Assembly (NCBI GenBank): GCA_910586585.1
Contig: CAJUKA010000007.1
Location: 1-64,000, forward strand
Direction of reading: 5' to 3'
Source of the DNA: an uncultured Lachnospiraceae bacterium
GTDB lineage: Bacteria; Bacillota; Clostridia; Lachnospirales; Lachnospiraceae
Length of the DNA stretch: 64,000 bases
A program made the translations under genes and the position numbers. The notes under the pieces are model-generated. The model was not told where the DNA came from. It did no database searches and saw only the letters and a list, made by a program, of their open reading frames with translations. Shown one piece after another: positions 17,550 through 26,439 of this stretch; the first letter of the stretch is position 1, and each line of letters opens with the position of its first letter.

Positions 17550-18866
17550 CTATTTCATCCCTGCAAGCACTTCCTTGGCTTTTTCAAGCTGATTATCTGT
17601 GCCTTTCTCATAAAGCTGTGCATCAAATTTTACTTCTACATCTGGTTCTATGCCAATTTCATGAATATTGTTGCCTTTTGGTGTAAAATAGCTGCTTACT
17701 GTCAGCTTAATCGCCGAACCATCCGACAATTTGATTACTTTCTGTACAATTCCCTTTCCATAAGTTGTGGTCCCAACAAGCTTGCCGATACCATAATCCT
17801 TCACTGCTCCCGCAAGAATCTCAGATGCGCTGGCACTGTAGCCATTTGTCATCACAACAAGCGGTACCTTAATTTCATTGTCTCCTTTGCAGGTATATTC
17901 TTCGCGTTTTCCATATTTGTCTTCGGTGTATACAATCAGTCCTTTGGGAAGAATCATACGCGCAATATCGCATACTGTAGAGAGATTACCACCTGGATTG
18001 CCGCGAAGATCAATGATTAACCCCTTCATACCATCTGCAATCGCCTCATTGTATGCTGCCTCAAACTGTCCCGTTGTAACCAAATCAAATTCTGTTATCT
18101 GAATATATGCCGTCCCATCTTCAAGCATTTCATATTCTACGGTAGGACTTTCAATTTTTCTGCGCTCCACAGTGATGTCGAGAGGTTCCGAAGCCCCTTC
18201 CCTGATGACGGTAATCACCACCGTAGTTCCTTCCTCACCCTTTATTTTACTAACCACATACGTTCTGTCCTTGCCCTGCATATCTTCGCCATTAATCTGA
18301 TAAATATAGTCATCTTCCATCAAATCACTCTCTTCAGCAGGCGTATTCTTTATAATTTTGCTGATTCGCACATAACCTGTTTCCAGGTCTTGTTCAATAT
18401 AGGCTCCAATTCCATAATATATTCCCTGCGTTTGCTGCTGCAGCGCAACCAATTCTTCGCTTGTATAATAAACACTGTATGGATCATCAAGTGAGCTCAG
18501 AAGCCCTCTGTATAGTCCATTTTCAAGCGATGTCGTGTCCACTTCCTTCCAAAAATGTTTCTCTATGGTATCTTCCAGTATTCCCAATTTTTTTTCGACA
18601 CCAGTATTGGTTATGCTTTCTGTCTGTGCCTGCTTCTCAATACTGTTTGCATTCTTCGCCGAATCAATAATTCTATAAAACTTCATTGCTCCCATGACCA
18701 TAAACATCACTGACAGAGAAGCCAAGATTCCCGTGAAAAGCCCAAGTACATAATATTTTGTATTTTTGTTAGAATCACGACTAGGACCATTACCGCCTGT
18801 TTGATTGTTCCATTGATAATTGGTCTGATTAAAATGATTGTTATTTTCTGAATACTGGTTTTGCAT
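17550..18866 (-). CDS. ctpA: S41 carboxy-terminal processing protease (CtpA/CtpB type)
   Basis: The 438-residue protein has a cytoplasmic Asn/Gln/Tyr-rich tail (1-37), one membrane segment (about 38-62), a PDZ domain (about 140-230) and an S41 protease domain. The catalytic set is visible: Ser-346 in NGYSASASEI, with Lys-371 and Gln-375 in YGKGIVQ, at the usual 25- and 4-residue spacing. It cleaves extracytoplasmic proteins from their C-terminus. It follows the M23 gene by 35 bases; ctpB genes often sit beside ftsEX in Firmicutes, suggesting control of wall hydrolysis or sporulation signalling. The N/Q-rich tail is unusual. Confidence 0.92.
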   Translation of the reverse strand: MQNQYSENNNHFNQTNYQWNNQTGGNGPSRDSNKNTKYYVLGLFTGILASLSVMFMVMGAMKFYRIIDSAKNANSIEKQAQTESITNTGVEKKLGILEDTIEKHFWKEVDTTSLENGLYRGLLSSLDDPYSVYYTSEELVALQQQTQGIYYGIGAYIEQDLETGYVRISKIIKNTPAEESDLMEDDYIYQINGEDMQGKDRTYVVSKIKGEEGTTVVITVIREGASEPLDITVERRKIESPTVEYEMLEDGTAYIQITEFDLVTTGQFEAAYNEAIADGMKGLIIDLRGNPGGNLSTVCDIARMILPKGLIVYTEDKYGKREEYTCKGDNEIKVPLVVMTNGYSASASEILAGAVKDYGIGKLVGTTTYGKGIVQKVIKLSDGSAIKLTVSSYFTPKGNNIHEIGIEPDVEVKFDAQLYEKGTDNQLEKAKEVLAGMK

Positions 18867-18901
18867 TTTGATGCCTTTCTTTTACCCGCTTTATCTTTTC
18901 T

Positions 18902-20158
18902 TTATTTCAGATAATTCCATGGACTTACATAGCTCCCATTTAGACGCACGCTAAAATGAAGATGATTCCCTGTAGACCTTCCTGTTGAGCCTACTGCCGC
19001 AATCTTCTGTCCTTTCGTGACTTCTGCACCATTCGAAACATACAATGCAGATGCATGCATATATATCGTAAACAGATTGTCTCCATGGTCTATCATAATA
19101 TAATTCCCCATCGATGAACTGTATGCAGCAGCTACCACGGTACCATTATATGCCGCCAAAATTGGCGAGCCTCCTGGTGCCGCCATATCCAGTCCATTGT
19201 GAAACTGCTGCACTTTTAGAATCGGATGCATTCGGTTTCCATATTCATCTGAAATTCTTGTATAAGATGGGGCAGGCCATGTAAACATGCCGCCGTCATA
19301 TTTTCTTTTATTTGCGTTATTTGTTTCTTCAAGCTGCTTTTGCAGTGCCTTTGCCGCATTCTCTAATTCTTTAATCTCTGAATTTTGCGCCGCAATCTCT
19401 GCTTCATACTCTTTTAGAACCTGTTCTCTATTTTTGATGTCTTCTTCATAGGCAGCGATCTCTGCTTGCTTTTGTGAAATCAGATTTTCTAAGGATTCCT
19501 GTTCTGTCTCCACATTCTTTTTTGCTTCCTCCAAAAGATCCTGCTCTGTCTCAAGCTGTGCCTTGCATACCTCCACATACTCTCTTGCCGCTTGAAATTC
19601 TTCAAACGCGCGCTTGTCAGAGGCCGTGATTCGCTCGACATAATCTGCACGATTAATCATATCTCCAAAAGATGTAAAAGCAAGCACTGTTTCCAAATAA
19701 AAACCGTTTCCGCGCTCGTACATACTTTTGATTCTAGCTTTCATCGCCTCATACTGTGATTCTTCTTTTTCCAGTGCTTCTTCCAAGTCAGCTTTTGTCT
19801 GTGTGATTTCTACTTCTTTGTCTGATATCATTTGGGTAAGCTCTGAAATTTTTACCTGCATCTCTGACACCTTTGTGTCCAGCTCACTGACATATGTAGC
19901 AAGTGTTTCTTTTGATTTTTCCAGCTCACGAATCACAGACTTCACATCCGTCAGACCCGACTGCAAATCTTTTTTCTGGTTCTGCGCGTCTTTGATTTCC
20001 TGCTGTTTCTGCTCAATGTTCTTTTTCAAATCTGATATATTATCCGCATAACTTACAAGAGGACGTACTCCTGCAAACACAAAAGCCACAAGTACTGTGG
20101 CGGCTATAAGCAGTGCCGTCCTTTTTGCGGATTTTTTATGATAATGCCTATTCATCAT
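18902..20158 (-). CDS. EnvC/PcsB-like coiled-coil protein with M23 peptidase domain
   Basis: The 418-residue protein has a signal peptide (cleavage near VSYADN), a long coiled coil (about 40-290) and a C-terminal LytM/M23 domain. Zinc and catalytic residues are present: HNGLD (His-320, Asp-324) and HLHF (399-402), so the peptidase is probably active, unlike E. coli EnvC. In known systems FtsEX binds the coiled coil and switches on peptidoglycan cleavage at the septum. The position directly after ftsX supports that role here. The first of two consecutive ATGs is used, nine bases after AAGGA. Confidence 0.9.
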   Translation of the reverse strand: MMNRHYHKKSAKRTALLIAATVLVAFVFAGVRPLVSYADNISDLKKNIEQKQQEIKDAQNQKKDLQSGLTDVKSVIRELEKSKETLATYVSELDTKVSEMQVKISELTQMISDKEVEITQTKADLEEALEKEESQYEAMKARIKSMYERGNGFYLETVLAFTSFGDMINRADYVERITASDKRAFEEFQAAREYVEVCKAQLETEQDLLEEAKKNVETEQESLENLISQKQAEIAAYEEDIKNREQVLKEYEAEIAAQNSEIKELENAAKALQKQLEETNNANKRKYDGGMFTWPAPSYTRISDEYGNRMHPILKVQQFHNGLDMAAPGGSPILAAYNGTVVAAAYSSSMGNYIMIDHGDNLFTIYMHASALYVSNGAEVTKGQKIAAVGSTGRSTGNHLHFSVRLNGSYVSPWNYLK

Positions 20159-20214
20159 AAATATCTATCCTTCCAAAACCAAAAGTTGAGTGCCAAATAG
20201 ATTCCTATGCGTTT

Positions 20215-21111
20215 CTACACACTCAAGTGTTTTCTTACAGTAGTAAAACTTCCGATAAATCCAATCCCTACGCCAATCCCAATACATATCGGTACAAGAT
20301 TGGTAAACACCGTCTCTACTGGCAAAAAAGCCAATAACTGCGACAATGACGGAAACCGGCCTGCAACATACATCATTGCCTCATTATATATGAAATATAC
20401 TGCCACCAATGGAATCAAAGATCCAATCAGCCCGATAAACATACCCTCTATCACAAATGGCGCCCTAGTAAAGAAATCTGTCGCACCAATATACTTCATA
20501 ATCTGTATTTCTTCTTTTCTGACCGCGATACCAATTGTAACCGTATTGCTGATCAAAAAGATAGAAACCAAAAATAATATAATAATAATTCCTATAGAAA
20601 CATAACTAATAATTGCATTCACGCCTGTAAGTGTCTGTGCAGTAAGCGCCGACTGATTAACCTTTCGGATACCTTGCAGTGATTCCAGATAAGTTACCAA
20701 GGCTGGCTGCATGGACACATCATCCATATAAATATCAAAATGCGCACAGTCTTCGAGCGGATTCTCAGTAATATAGCTGACATCGCCAAAATCATTTTCT
20801 TCTGCAAACTGCTGCCATGTCTCTTCTGCCGATACATATACCAACTCGCTAACCTCTGTCCTTGCGCCAATCATTGTCTGCAGCTCCTGCACTCTCTCAT
20901 CCGTCAGGTCTGCCTCAAGAAGGGCACTCACACACACACCTTTTTCAGCGTTCTTTACGACATGCTGAAAATTTGTAAGAATTGAAAAAAACAATCCAAA
21001 CAAAAACAGACATGCAGAAATTGTAGCTACAGACGCCAATGTAAACCACTTATTTTTAAATATATTGCGTATTCCCTGCCATATGCAGTAAAATAATGTG
21101 TTAATCCTCAT
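20215..21111 (-). CDS. ftsX: Cell-division ABC transporter permease FtsX
   Basis: The 298-residue protein has the FtsX plan: a short cytoplasmic start, a first membrane segment (about 22-45), an extracellular domain (about 50-165), then three C-terminal membrane segments. The conserved GVNAIISYVSIGIIIILF and KYIGATDFFTRAPF parts are present. With FtsE it passes an ATP-driven signal across the membrane to a wall hydrolase. The reading frame overlaps ftsE by 11 bases. Confidence 0.95.
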   Translation of the reverse strand: MRINTLFYCIWQGIRNIFKNKWFTLASVATISACLFLFGLFFSILTNFQHVVKNAEKGVCVSALLEADLTDERVQELQTMIGARTEVSELVYVSAEETWQQFAEENDFGDVSYITENPLEDCAHFDIYMDDVSMQPALVTYLESLQGIRKVNQSALTAQTLTGVNAIISYVSIGIIIILFLVSIFLISNTVTIGIAVRKEEIQIMKYIGATDFFTRAPFVIEGMFIGLIGSLIPLVAVYFIYNEAMMYVAGRFPSLSQLLAFLPVETVFTNLVPICIGIGVGIGFIGSFTTVRKHLSV

Positions 21112-21838
21112 CTATGTAACCACCTTTTTCCTCATCACTGACAATGATGCCTTTCTTCATTGTAATAACCCTCTTCTGCATGGCATTTACAATCTCACGA
21201 TTGTGTGTGACTACCAAAACTGTGGTTCCATTGCTATTTATTTTTTCCAGCAGGTTCATAATCTCCCATGAATTCTTGGGGTCTAAATTTCCTGTCGGCT
21301 CATCTGCGAGCAAAATCTGCGGTTTATTTACAAGCGCTCTTGCAAGCGCCACTCTCTGCTGCTCACCGCCCGAAAGCTGTTTTGGCCTTGCTTTGTATTT
21401 GCCAGCAAGCCCCACTGTTGACAAAATCGACGGAACATTTTTTCGAATCTCTCTGCCCGGCATCTGGATAATGCGCTGCGCAAACGCCACATTTTCATAA
21501 ACATTTCTGTCTTTTAACAGACGGAAATCCTGAAACACGACGCCAAGACTTCTTCTGAATTTCGGGATCGCACGTCTTTTGAGCCTAACCACGTCTGTCC
21601 CATTTACAATGATTTTTCCAGATGTGGGCAAAAGTTCCCGAAGCAGCAGCTTAATCAGCGTTGACTTGCCGGAACCGCTGTCGCCCACGATAAACACAAA
21701 CTCTCCTTTATTTATATGCAAACTTACATCATTTAATGCCGGCACACCTACTGTATACGCCTTGCTCACATGCTCCATCACAATTGCCATATCATTTGTA
21801 ATACTGCCTGAGCGTCTTCTTGTTGCTGTATTTTTCAA
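21101..21838 (-). CDS. ftsE: Cell-division ATP-binding protein FtsE
   Basis: The 245-residue ABC ATPase has Walker A GDSGSGKST (52-60), signature LSGGEQQR (155-162) and Walker B ILLADE (175-180). It energises FtsX to regulate peptidoglycan hydrolysis during division. The start is a TTG at 21836-21838, chosen because GAGGTG lies five bases before it; the first ATG, 16 codons later, has no comparable ribosome site. The 15-residue basic N-terminal extension is longer than usual. It is the first gene of the four-gene cluster. Confidence 0.95.
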   Translation of the reverse strand: MKNTATRRRSGSITNDMAIVMEHVSKAYTVGVPALNDVSLHINKGEFVFIVGDSGSGKSTLIKLLLRELLPTSGKIIVNGTDVVRLKRRAIPKFRRSLGVVFQDFRLLKDRNVYENVAFAQRIIQMPGREIRKNVPSILSTVGLAGKYKARPKQLSGGEQQRVALARALVNKPQILLADEPTGNLDPKNSWEIMNLLEKINSNGTTVLVVTHNREIVNAMQKRVITMKKGIIVSDEEKGGYIDED

Positions 21839-21937
21839 AATTTCACCTCAATTAACATACTGGCTGTCCAGTCCATTTTACTTTATTCCTGCCGTTGTGC
21901 CTTATCATTATAAATGCAAATGAACATATTTGCAAGA

Positions 21938-23026
21938 TTAATACTCAAATGACTCCATATATTTCATATATCGGACAACCATCAGCGCAATCTTAAATGT
22001 GATGGCATCCTCAAAAATTCTAAGATCAAGCCCTGTGCTTTTCTGAAGCTTATCCAGTCTGTATACCAACGTATTTCTATGAATAAAAAGCTGTCTTGAT
22101 GTCTCGGATACATTCAATGAATTTTCAAAAAATTTATTGATGGTGGTCAGCGTTTCTTCATCAAAATCATCTGGACTCTTTCCGCCAAAAATTTCCTTGA
22201 TAAACATTTTGCACAGAGGAATCGGTAGCTGATAAATCAACCGCCCAATACCAAGCTCGCTATATGCAATAATGTCTCTCTCTGCAAAAAATATCTTTCC
22301 CACGTCCAAAGCCATCTTTGCTTCTTTATAGGATCGGCTGACCTCTTTGATTTCTTTGACATTGGTGCCATAAGAAATATGTACATCTTTAATGCCGTCT
22401 TTGAGCAGGCCGGTTTCTATTGCTTTTGCATACTTCTCAATATCACGGTTTGACTCAATATCTGCAACTTCTTTCACCACAATTACATTGTTCTCATCAA
22501 CCGCAGTTACAAAATCTCTTCCATTTTGTCCAAAATTTTCACGAATTTTCTCAAGAATATTTGCATCTTTCCCATTTGGTGATTCTACAATCAGTACCGC
22601 CCGCTTGACATCTGTCTGAATATGAAGTTTTTTGGATCGGCTGTAAATATCTACCAACAGCAAATTATCCAGCAATAAATTCTTAATAAAATTATCTTTA
22701 TCAAATCGTTCTTTGTAGGCAATCATCAGATTTTGAAGTTGAAATGCCGCCATCTTTCCTACCATATAGGCATTTTCACCTGCATCATTTGCGATCAGGA
22801 TATATTCAAGCTGCTGATCATCATAAATCTTAAAAAACTGGCACCCTTGGATCTCTTGGCTGTCGGCAGCCGACTTCACAAACTCAAGTACTGAATTTTC
22901 AAAACTGTTTCCGGTTGCCTTGGTAGAAGCAACCAGTTTACCATCTGTATCAGCCACAAAAAGTTCAACTCGTGCAATTGCCTTAATTCCCTCGATGGTA
23001 TTCTGCATAATCTGATTTGAAATCAT
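21938..23026 (-). CDS. PucR/CdaR-type transcriptional regulator
   Basis: The frame is open to a GTG at 23035, but AAGGAG precedes the ATG at 23026 by eight bases, giving 362 residues. The N-terminal part (about 1-130) looks like a sugar-diacid-recognition or GAF-like sensor domain, and the C-terminus carries the PucR/CdaR helix-turn-helix (NVSETSRQLFIHRNTLVYRL). Family members sense metabolites such as sugar diacids or purines. No obvious target metabolic operon is adjacent; ftsE lies about 100 bases downstream. The ligand is unknown. Confidence 0.85.
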   Translation of the reverse strand: MISNQIMQNTIEGIKAIARVELFVADTDGKLVASTKATGNSFENSVLEFVKSAADSQEIQGCQFFKIYDDQQLEYILIANDAGENAYMVGKMAAFQLQNLMIAYKERFDKDNFIKNLLLDNLLLVDIYSRSKKLHIQTDVKRAVLIVESPNGKDANILEKIRENFGQNGRDFVTAVDENNVIVVKEVADIESNRDIEKYAKAIETGLLKDGIKDVHISYGTNVKEIKEVSRSYKEAKMALDVGKIFFAERDIIAYSELGIGRLIYQLPIPLCKMFIKEIFGGKSPDDFDEETLTTINKFFENSLNVSETSRQLFIHRNTLVYRLDKLQKSTGLDLRIFEDAITFKIALMVVRYMKYMESFEY

Positions 23027-23342
23027 ATGCCACACTCCTTATTCATTCCCTCATTAACGTTTTTTATTACAGCTTGTTTTCTTTGTATCACGTTTTCATT
23101 TGATGTACATTCTATACATTATCAACAAAAATTAATTCGTATATCATATACTTTTCACTGCACTACGTTTTTATTTTAATATATTTATACAAATAAATCT
23201 ACACTTATTGATAACTTTTTTATGCATTTTATAAATTTTTTCCACGATTTAGCAAATCAACAACGTTTATGCAAGATATACAAAAGATTTTTTGCCAAAA
23301 TTATGCAATGGTTTTGTTCTCTCAAAAAATACAAAAATCTCT

Positions 23343-23369
23343 TAAACTTTCATTGTTTTATTCCGAAAT
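23343..23369 (+). promoter_or_regulatory. Sigma-D (FliA-type) promoter candidate for yjfB
   Basis: TAAA (23343-23346), a 15-base spacer and TCCGAAAT (23362-23369) match the flagellar sigma factor consensus TAAA-N15-GCCGATAT at 6 of 8 bases in the -10. It lies about 140 bases before the motility-protein gene yjfB. The rest of 23027-23500 is AT-rich with no gene. Confidence 0.5.
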
Positions 23370-23511
23370 AAATAACGTAGTCATATATTCTAACAAGGAA
23401 AAATTCGCACAAAACCATTTTAGAAACAATCGGGTCGCTGTATATGCGGCTTACGTGTTCTGAACTGCTGCGAATGGATGATGTTGCATAACATCAGAAA
23501 TGGAGGTCATT

Positions 23512-23703
23512 ATGGATATACCCTCACTCTCAATGCACATGGCTCAGACAAATCTTCTGAGTGATGTTGGTACAGCAATGCTGGCAAAATCTATGGATCA
23601 GGCTGAACTGATTACCGCATCTATGACAGAATTAATGGACTCCGCTGCAATGGAGCGTTCTGTTTACCCTGAGATTGGCGGAAATATCGACATCAGTTTG
23701 TAA
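23512..23703 (+). CDS. yjfB: YjfB family protein (putative motility protein)
   Basis: The 63-residue protein matches the YjfB family: start MDIPSLSMHMAQTNLL, a helical middle, and the hallmark end PEIGGNIDISL. The ATG at 23512 is chosen because GGAGGT precedes it; a frame open 12 bases further up has no ribosome site. YjfB genes belong to flagellar sigma regulons in Bacillus, but their function is not known. A sigma-D-like promoter and a short hairpin (23480-23495) lie upstream. Confidence 0.85.
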   Translation: MDIPSLSMHMAQTNLLSDVGTAMLAKSMDQAELITASMTELMDSAAMERSVYPEIGGNIDISL

Positions 23704-23756
23704 ACTGAATTTCACCAACTGAGCGGGGAAAAGCTCCCTTGCTCACCGCTGTGTAT

Positions 23757-23792
23757 AAAAACAAAGAGCCCCTATTCGGACTCTTTGTTTTT
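23757..23792. terminator. Bidirectional terminator between yjfB and cvfB
   Basis: Perfect 12-bp arms (AAAAACAAAGAG at 23757-23768 and CTCTTTGTTTTT at 23781-23792) with a 12-nt loop give a U-run on both strands. It serves the convergent genes yjfB and cvfB. Confidence 0.88.
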
Positions 23793-23808
23793 ATGACCCA
23801 GTTCAACT

Positions 23809-24648
23809 TTATCGAATTTGAATGGAATCTGACTGTATGATAATTTTTCCGTTTTTCAAAAGGTTTCCCACTGCACGTTTAAACTCATTTTTGCTCATTT
23901 GTGTCTCACGTTTTATGAGTGCCGGATCTGCCTTATCATTAAATGGGAGCGTCCCGCCGCAACGCTCTAATAACTGCAAAATTTTTGCAGCATCTTCTTC
24001 TATCTGAAGATATGATTTCTTGCGCACACTCAGATCAAGTTTGCCATCTTCTTTTACCTCTGTAACACGTGCGTTCACAGTATCTCCCACTTTGATCGCT
24101 CCATAAAGCTCCTTTTTGCTAATCAATGCAGAAAACCGATCGTCCACCGCCACAAACGCGCCAAAATTATCGCTCATCTCGTACACGGTTCCGCTCACCA
24201 TGTCATCTTTCTGGTAATTGCTATCTTGCCGAAGGTATCTATATACCTTCATTGTCGCTGCAAGCCGGCTGCTTTTATCCACATAGACTGCCACCAACAC
24301 TTCATCGCCTTCCTTGACTTTGATTGTCTGTTCTTTGTATGGAAGCAGCAGATCTTTTTCAAGTCCCCAATCAAGAAATGCACCAATTTTTGTCACCTGA
24401 GAGACTTTTAGTTTTCCAAATTCTCCTACACACAACCGTGGTTCATTCGTTGTTGCTATGATTCTATCCTTTGAATCTTTATACAAAAATACTTCGATAC
24501 TATCACCAATCTTGCATCCCTGTGGTACCTGTTTTTTTGGCAGGAGGACTCTTTCCTCACCCGATGCATCTAGTTCCTCGCCAAGATACACACCAAAATC
24601 CAGTTCCTTCACAACAAGCAGTGACTGTTTTTTTCCTAATTCAAACAT
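23809..24648 (-). CDS. cvfB: S1 RNA-binding protein, CvfB/YitL family
   Basis: The frame is open to 24783, but the ATG at 24648 follows GGAG by six bases and begins MFELGKKQSLLVVKELDFG, as expected for CvfB, giving 279 residues. It contains several S1-type OB folds (about 1-60, 65-130, 145-215) and a C-terminal winged helix (MSKNEFKRAVGNLLKNGKI). CvfB binds RNA and influences virulence and growth in Staphylococcus. Its leader carries the paired element at 24662-24757, and the tandem hairpin repeats at 24815-25035 lie farther up. Confidence 0.85.
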   Translation of the reverse strand: MFELGKKQSLLVVKELDFGVYLGEELDASGEERVLLPKKQVPQGCKIGDSIEVFLYKDSKDRIIATTNEPRLCVGEFGKLKVSQVTKIGAFLDWGLEKDLLLPYKEQTIKVKEGDEVLVAVYVDKSSRLAATMKVYRYLRQDSNYQKDDMVSGTVYEMSDNFGAFVAVDDRFSALISKKELYGAIKVGDTVNARVTEVKEDGKLDLSVRKKSYLQIEEDAAKILQLLERCGGTLPFNDKADPALIKRETQMSKNEFKRAVGNLLKNGKIIIQSDSIQIR

Positions 24649-24661
24649 ATTAATCTCCATT

Positions 24662-24757
24662 CCGAGAACGTTTACGTTTGAGGAACCGCAAGAGAAATCT
24701 GCATATGCAGTTTCTCTTGTCGGCTCAGGGCTTATTTGTGACGTTCTCGGCACAAAT
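24662..24757 (-). promoter_or_regulatory. Leader element with loop-to-ribosome-site pairing (copy A, cvfB)
   Basis: Read on the minus strand, a hairpin ATTTGTG / CACAAAT (24751-24757 with 24734-24740) exposes a 10-base loop (24741-24750). The loop is the exact complement of CCGAGAACGT at 24662-24671, next to the cvfB ribosome site. Between them is another perfect stem (24689-24697 with 24711-24719). The long pairing would form a pseudoknot beside the start. A related element lies at 27329-27381. Confidence 0.55.
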
Positions 24758-24814
24758 AGCCGTGTGATAAAATCAGCTATCAAGCTGATTTTTCACACTA
24801 TTCATTCCTTTTTT

Positions 24815-25035
24815 AAGTTCCGCTTCTGTCCTTTCAGCGCTCTGTTTGCCAGAACAATTCTTTTCCTTCCCTCTTTCGTCAAGAATTGTTCTGCGCGCTG
24901 ACAGAACCTTCGCTGTTTTTAAGTTCCGCTTCTGTCCTTTCAGCGCTCTGTTTGCCAGAACAATTCTTTTCCTTCCTTCTTTCGTCAAGAATTGTTCTGC
25001 GCGCTGACAGAATCTTCGCTGTTTTTAGTTCCGCT
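24815..25035. repeat. Two 106-bp tandem repeats, each a large hairpin
   Basis: The unit beginning at 24815 recurs at 24921 with two base differences, and a third copy begins at 25027 and stops after about nine bases. Each unit contains a perfect 12-bp inverted repeat (AGAACAATTCTT with its complement) nested inside an outer pair (TTCTGTC/GACAGAA and CAGCGC/GCGCTG). It fills the gap between the MATE stop and the cvfB leader. An open frame across it on the minus strand is a by-product of the repeat. Confidence 0.85.
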
Positions 25036-25050
25036 ATCATTTTTTAATTT

Positions 25051-26439
25051 TTAGACATCTTCTATAAAGTCTGCTTTTTCACCTAATCTTTTAAATATCA
25101 AGAATAACTGTACTGCTGCCGTGATTGCAAGCACAAATTCTGCAACAGCCTGCGCATAAGCAAGACCATACAGTGGAAACAGATAATTCAACAGATACAA
25201 TGCCGGAATTTCGAGAACAATCTTTCTCATAATCGCAAACACCAGCGCATTTTTACCATATCCTAATGCCTGAAAAACGCCTACCGCCAGAAAATCCATA
25301 CACAAAAACGGAAGTCCAATACAGAACCCTTTCATAAACTGGACACCATATCCCGCCACTGTAGCATTGTCCATGAAAAACCGCACAACACTGTCTGCAC
25401 CTGCAAAAAGAGATATCGCAGCGGTGGTGATAAATCCCACACTGATTCCTCCGGCAAACACAATTGTACTTTTCATGCGCCGATGGTTGCCGCTGGCATA
25501 ATTGTAGCTGATTAACGGCATAATTCCCTGTGAAATTCCCATAGATATATACATTGGCACCATATATATTTTCTGGGTGATTCCCATCGCTGCCACTGCA
25601 TCTTCCCCAAATACGGAGGTAAAATTATTTAGAATTGTCATTCCTGTCACATTCAGCAGATTTTGGATTGCAGCAGGGATTCCAACGCCGCATATACCAA
25701 GTACTATCGCCCCCTGAAGACAAAATTTATCAGGGCGGATACAAACACAGGTAGTCTTTCTTCTGACATAGAGCAGCACAAAGAAATATGCACATGCCAC
25801 ACAATTAGAAATAAATGTTGCAAGCCCTGCGCCCTCTGCTCCCATATCAAACCCCCAGGGAAGTATCAAAATCGGGTCTAAGATAATATTGAGCAGGCAT
25901 CCGCTCATCGTTCCAATACTTGCATGCAAAGATGCACCTTCGGAACGAACCATATATGCAAGCACCACATTTAAAATCGCAGGAACAGAACCGCAGGAAA
26001 CCGTCCACAGCATATAAGCTGCCGTTGCCTCTGAGGTCGTACTGTCCGCTCCAAGTAGAGACAAAAGCGGTGTTTTTCCTATTGTACAGGCAAGCGAGAA
26101 GACTATACCGCTTATCAACGCACAATAAAACCCAAACGCAGAACTTTTGTGAACCGTATCATAATCTTTTCGCCCAAGCGCCCTGCTCATCATACTTGTG
26201 CTTCCTACTCCAAACAAATTGTTCACTGCATTAAATGCCAGAAGCACAGGTCCAGCAAGCGTTACTGCTGCATTTTGAACAGGGTCGTTTAACATTCCTA
26301 CAAAATAGGTATCCGCTAAATTGTACAACACCATAACAAGTGAACTGATAATCGTTGGGATACAAAGCACTGCTACCGCCTTTGGAATGGGTAAATTCTC
26401 AAATATTTCTGTTTTGTCAGCCGAATTCGTTTTTGCCAT
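25051..26439 (-). CDS. MATE family efflux transporter
   Basis: The 462-residue protein has twelve expected membrane segments and MATE hallmarks in both halves (PTIISSLVMVLYNLADTYFVG near the start, LGRKDYDTVHKSS in the first loop, QGIMPLISYNYASGNHRRMK in the second half). MATE proteins export drugs or metabolites against Na+ or H+ gradients; the substrate here is unknown. Its ATG lies inside the 3' end of the upstream CPBP gene (23-base overlap), so the two are co-translated. Confidence 0.92.
   Translation of the reverse strand: MAKTNSADKTEIFENLPIPKAVAVLCIPTIISSLVMVLYNLADTYFVGMLNDPVQNAAVTLAGPVLLAFNAVNNLFGVGSTSMMSRALGRKDYDTVHKSSAFGFYCALISGIVFSLACTIGKTPLLSLLGADSTTSEATAAYMLWTVSCGSVPAILNVVLAYMVRSEGASLHASIGTMSGCLLNIILDPILILPWGFDMGAEGAGLATFISNCVACAYFFVLLYVRRKTTCVCIRPDKFCLQGAIVLGICGVGIPAAIQNLLNVTGMTILNNFTSVFGEDAVAAMGITQKIYMVPMYISMGISQGIMPLISYNYASGNHRRMKSTIVFAGGISVGFITTAAISLFAGADSVVRFFMDNATVAGYGVQFMKGFCIGLPFLCMDFLAVGVFQALGYGKNALVFAIMRKIVLEIPALYLLNYLFPLYGLAYAQAVAEFVLAITAAVQLFLIFKRLGEKADFIEDV

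Noticed and set aside
24773..24988. 71-residue Lys/Arg-rich minus-strand frame
   Set aside because: It is created by the 106-bp tandem repeat; the two halves of the peptide repeat because the DNA does, and there is no start context.
24815..25035. Possible CRISPR array
   Set aside because: The unit is 106 bp with only two copies and no unique spacers between short repeats.
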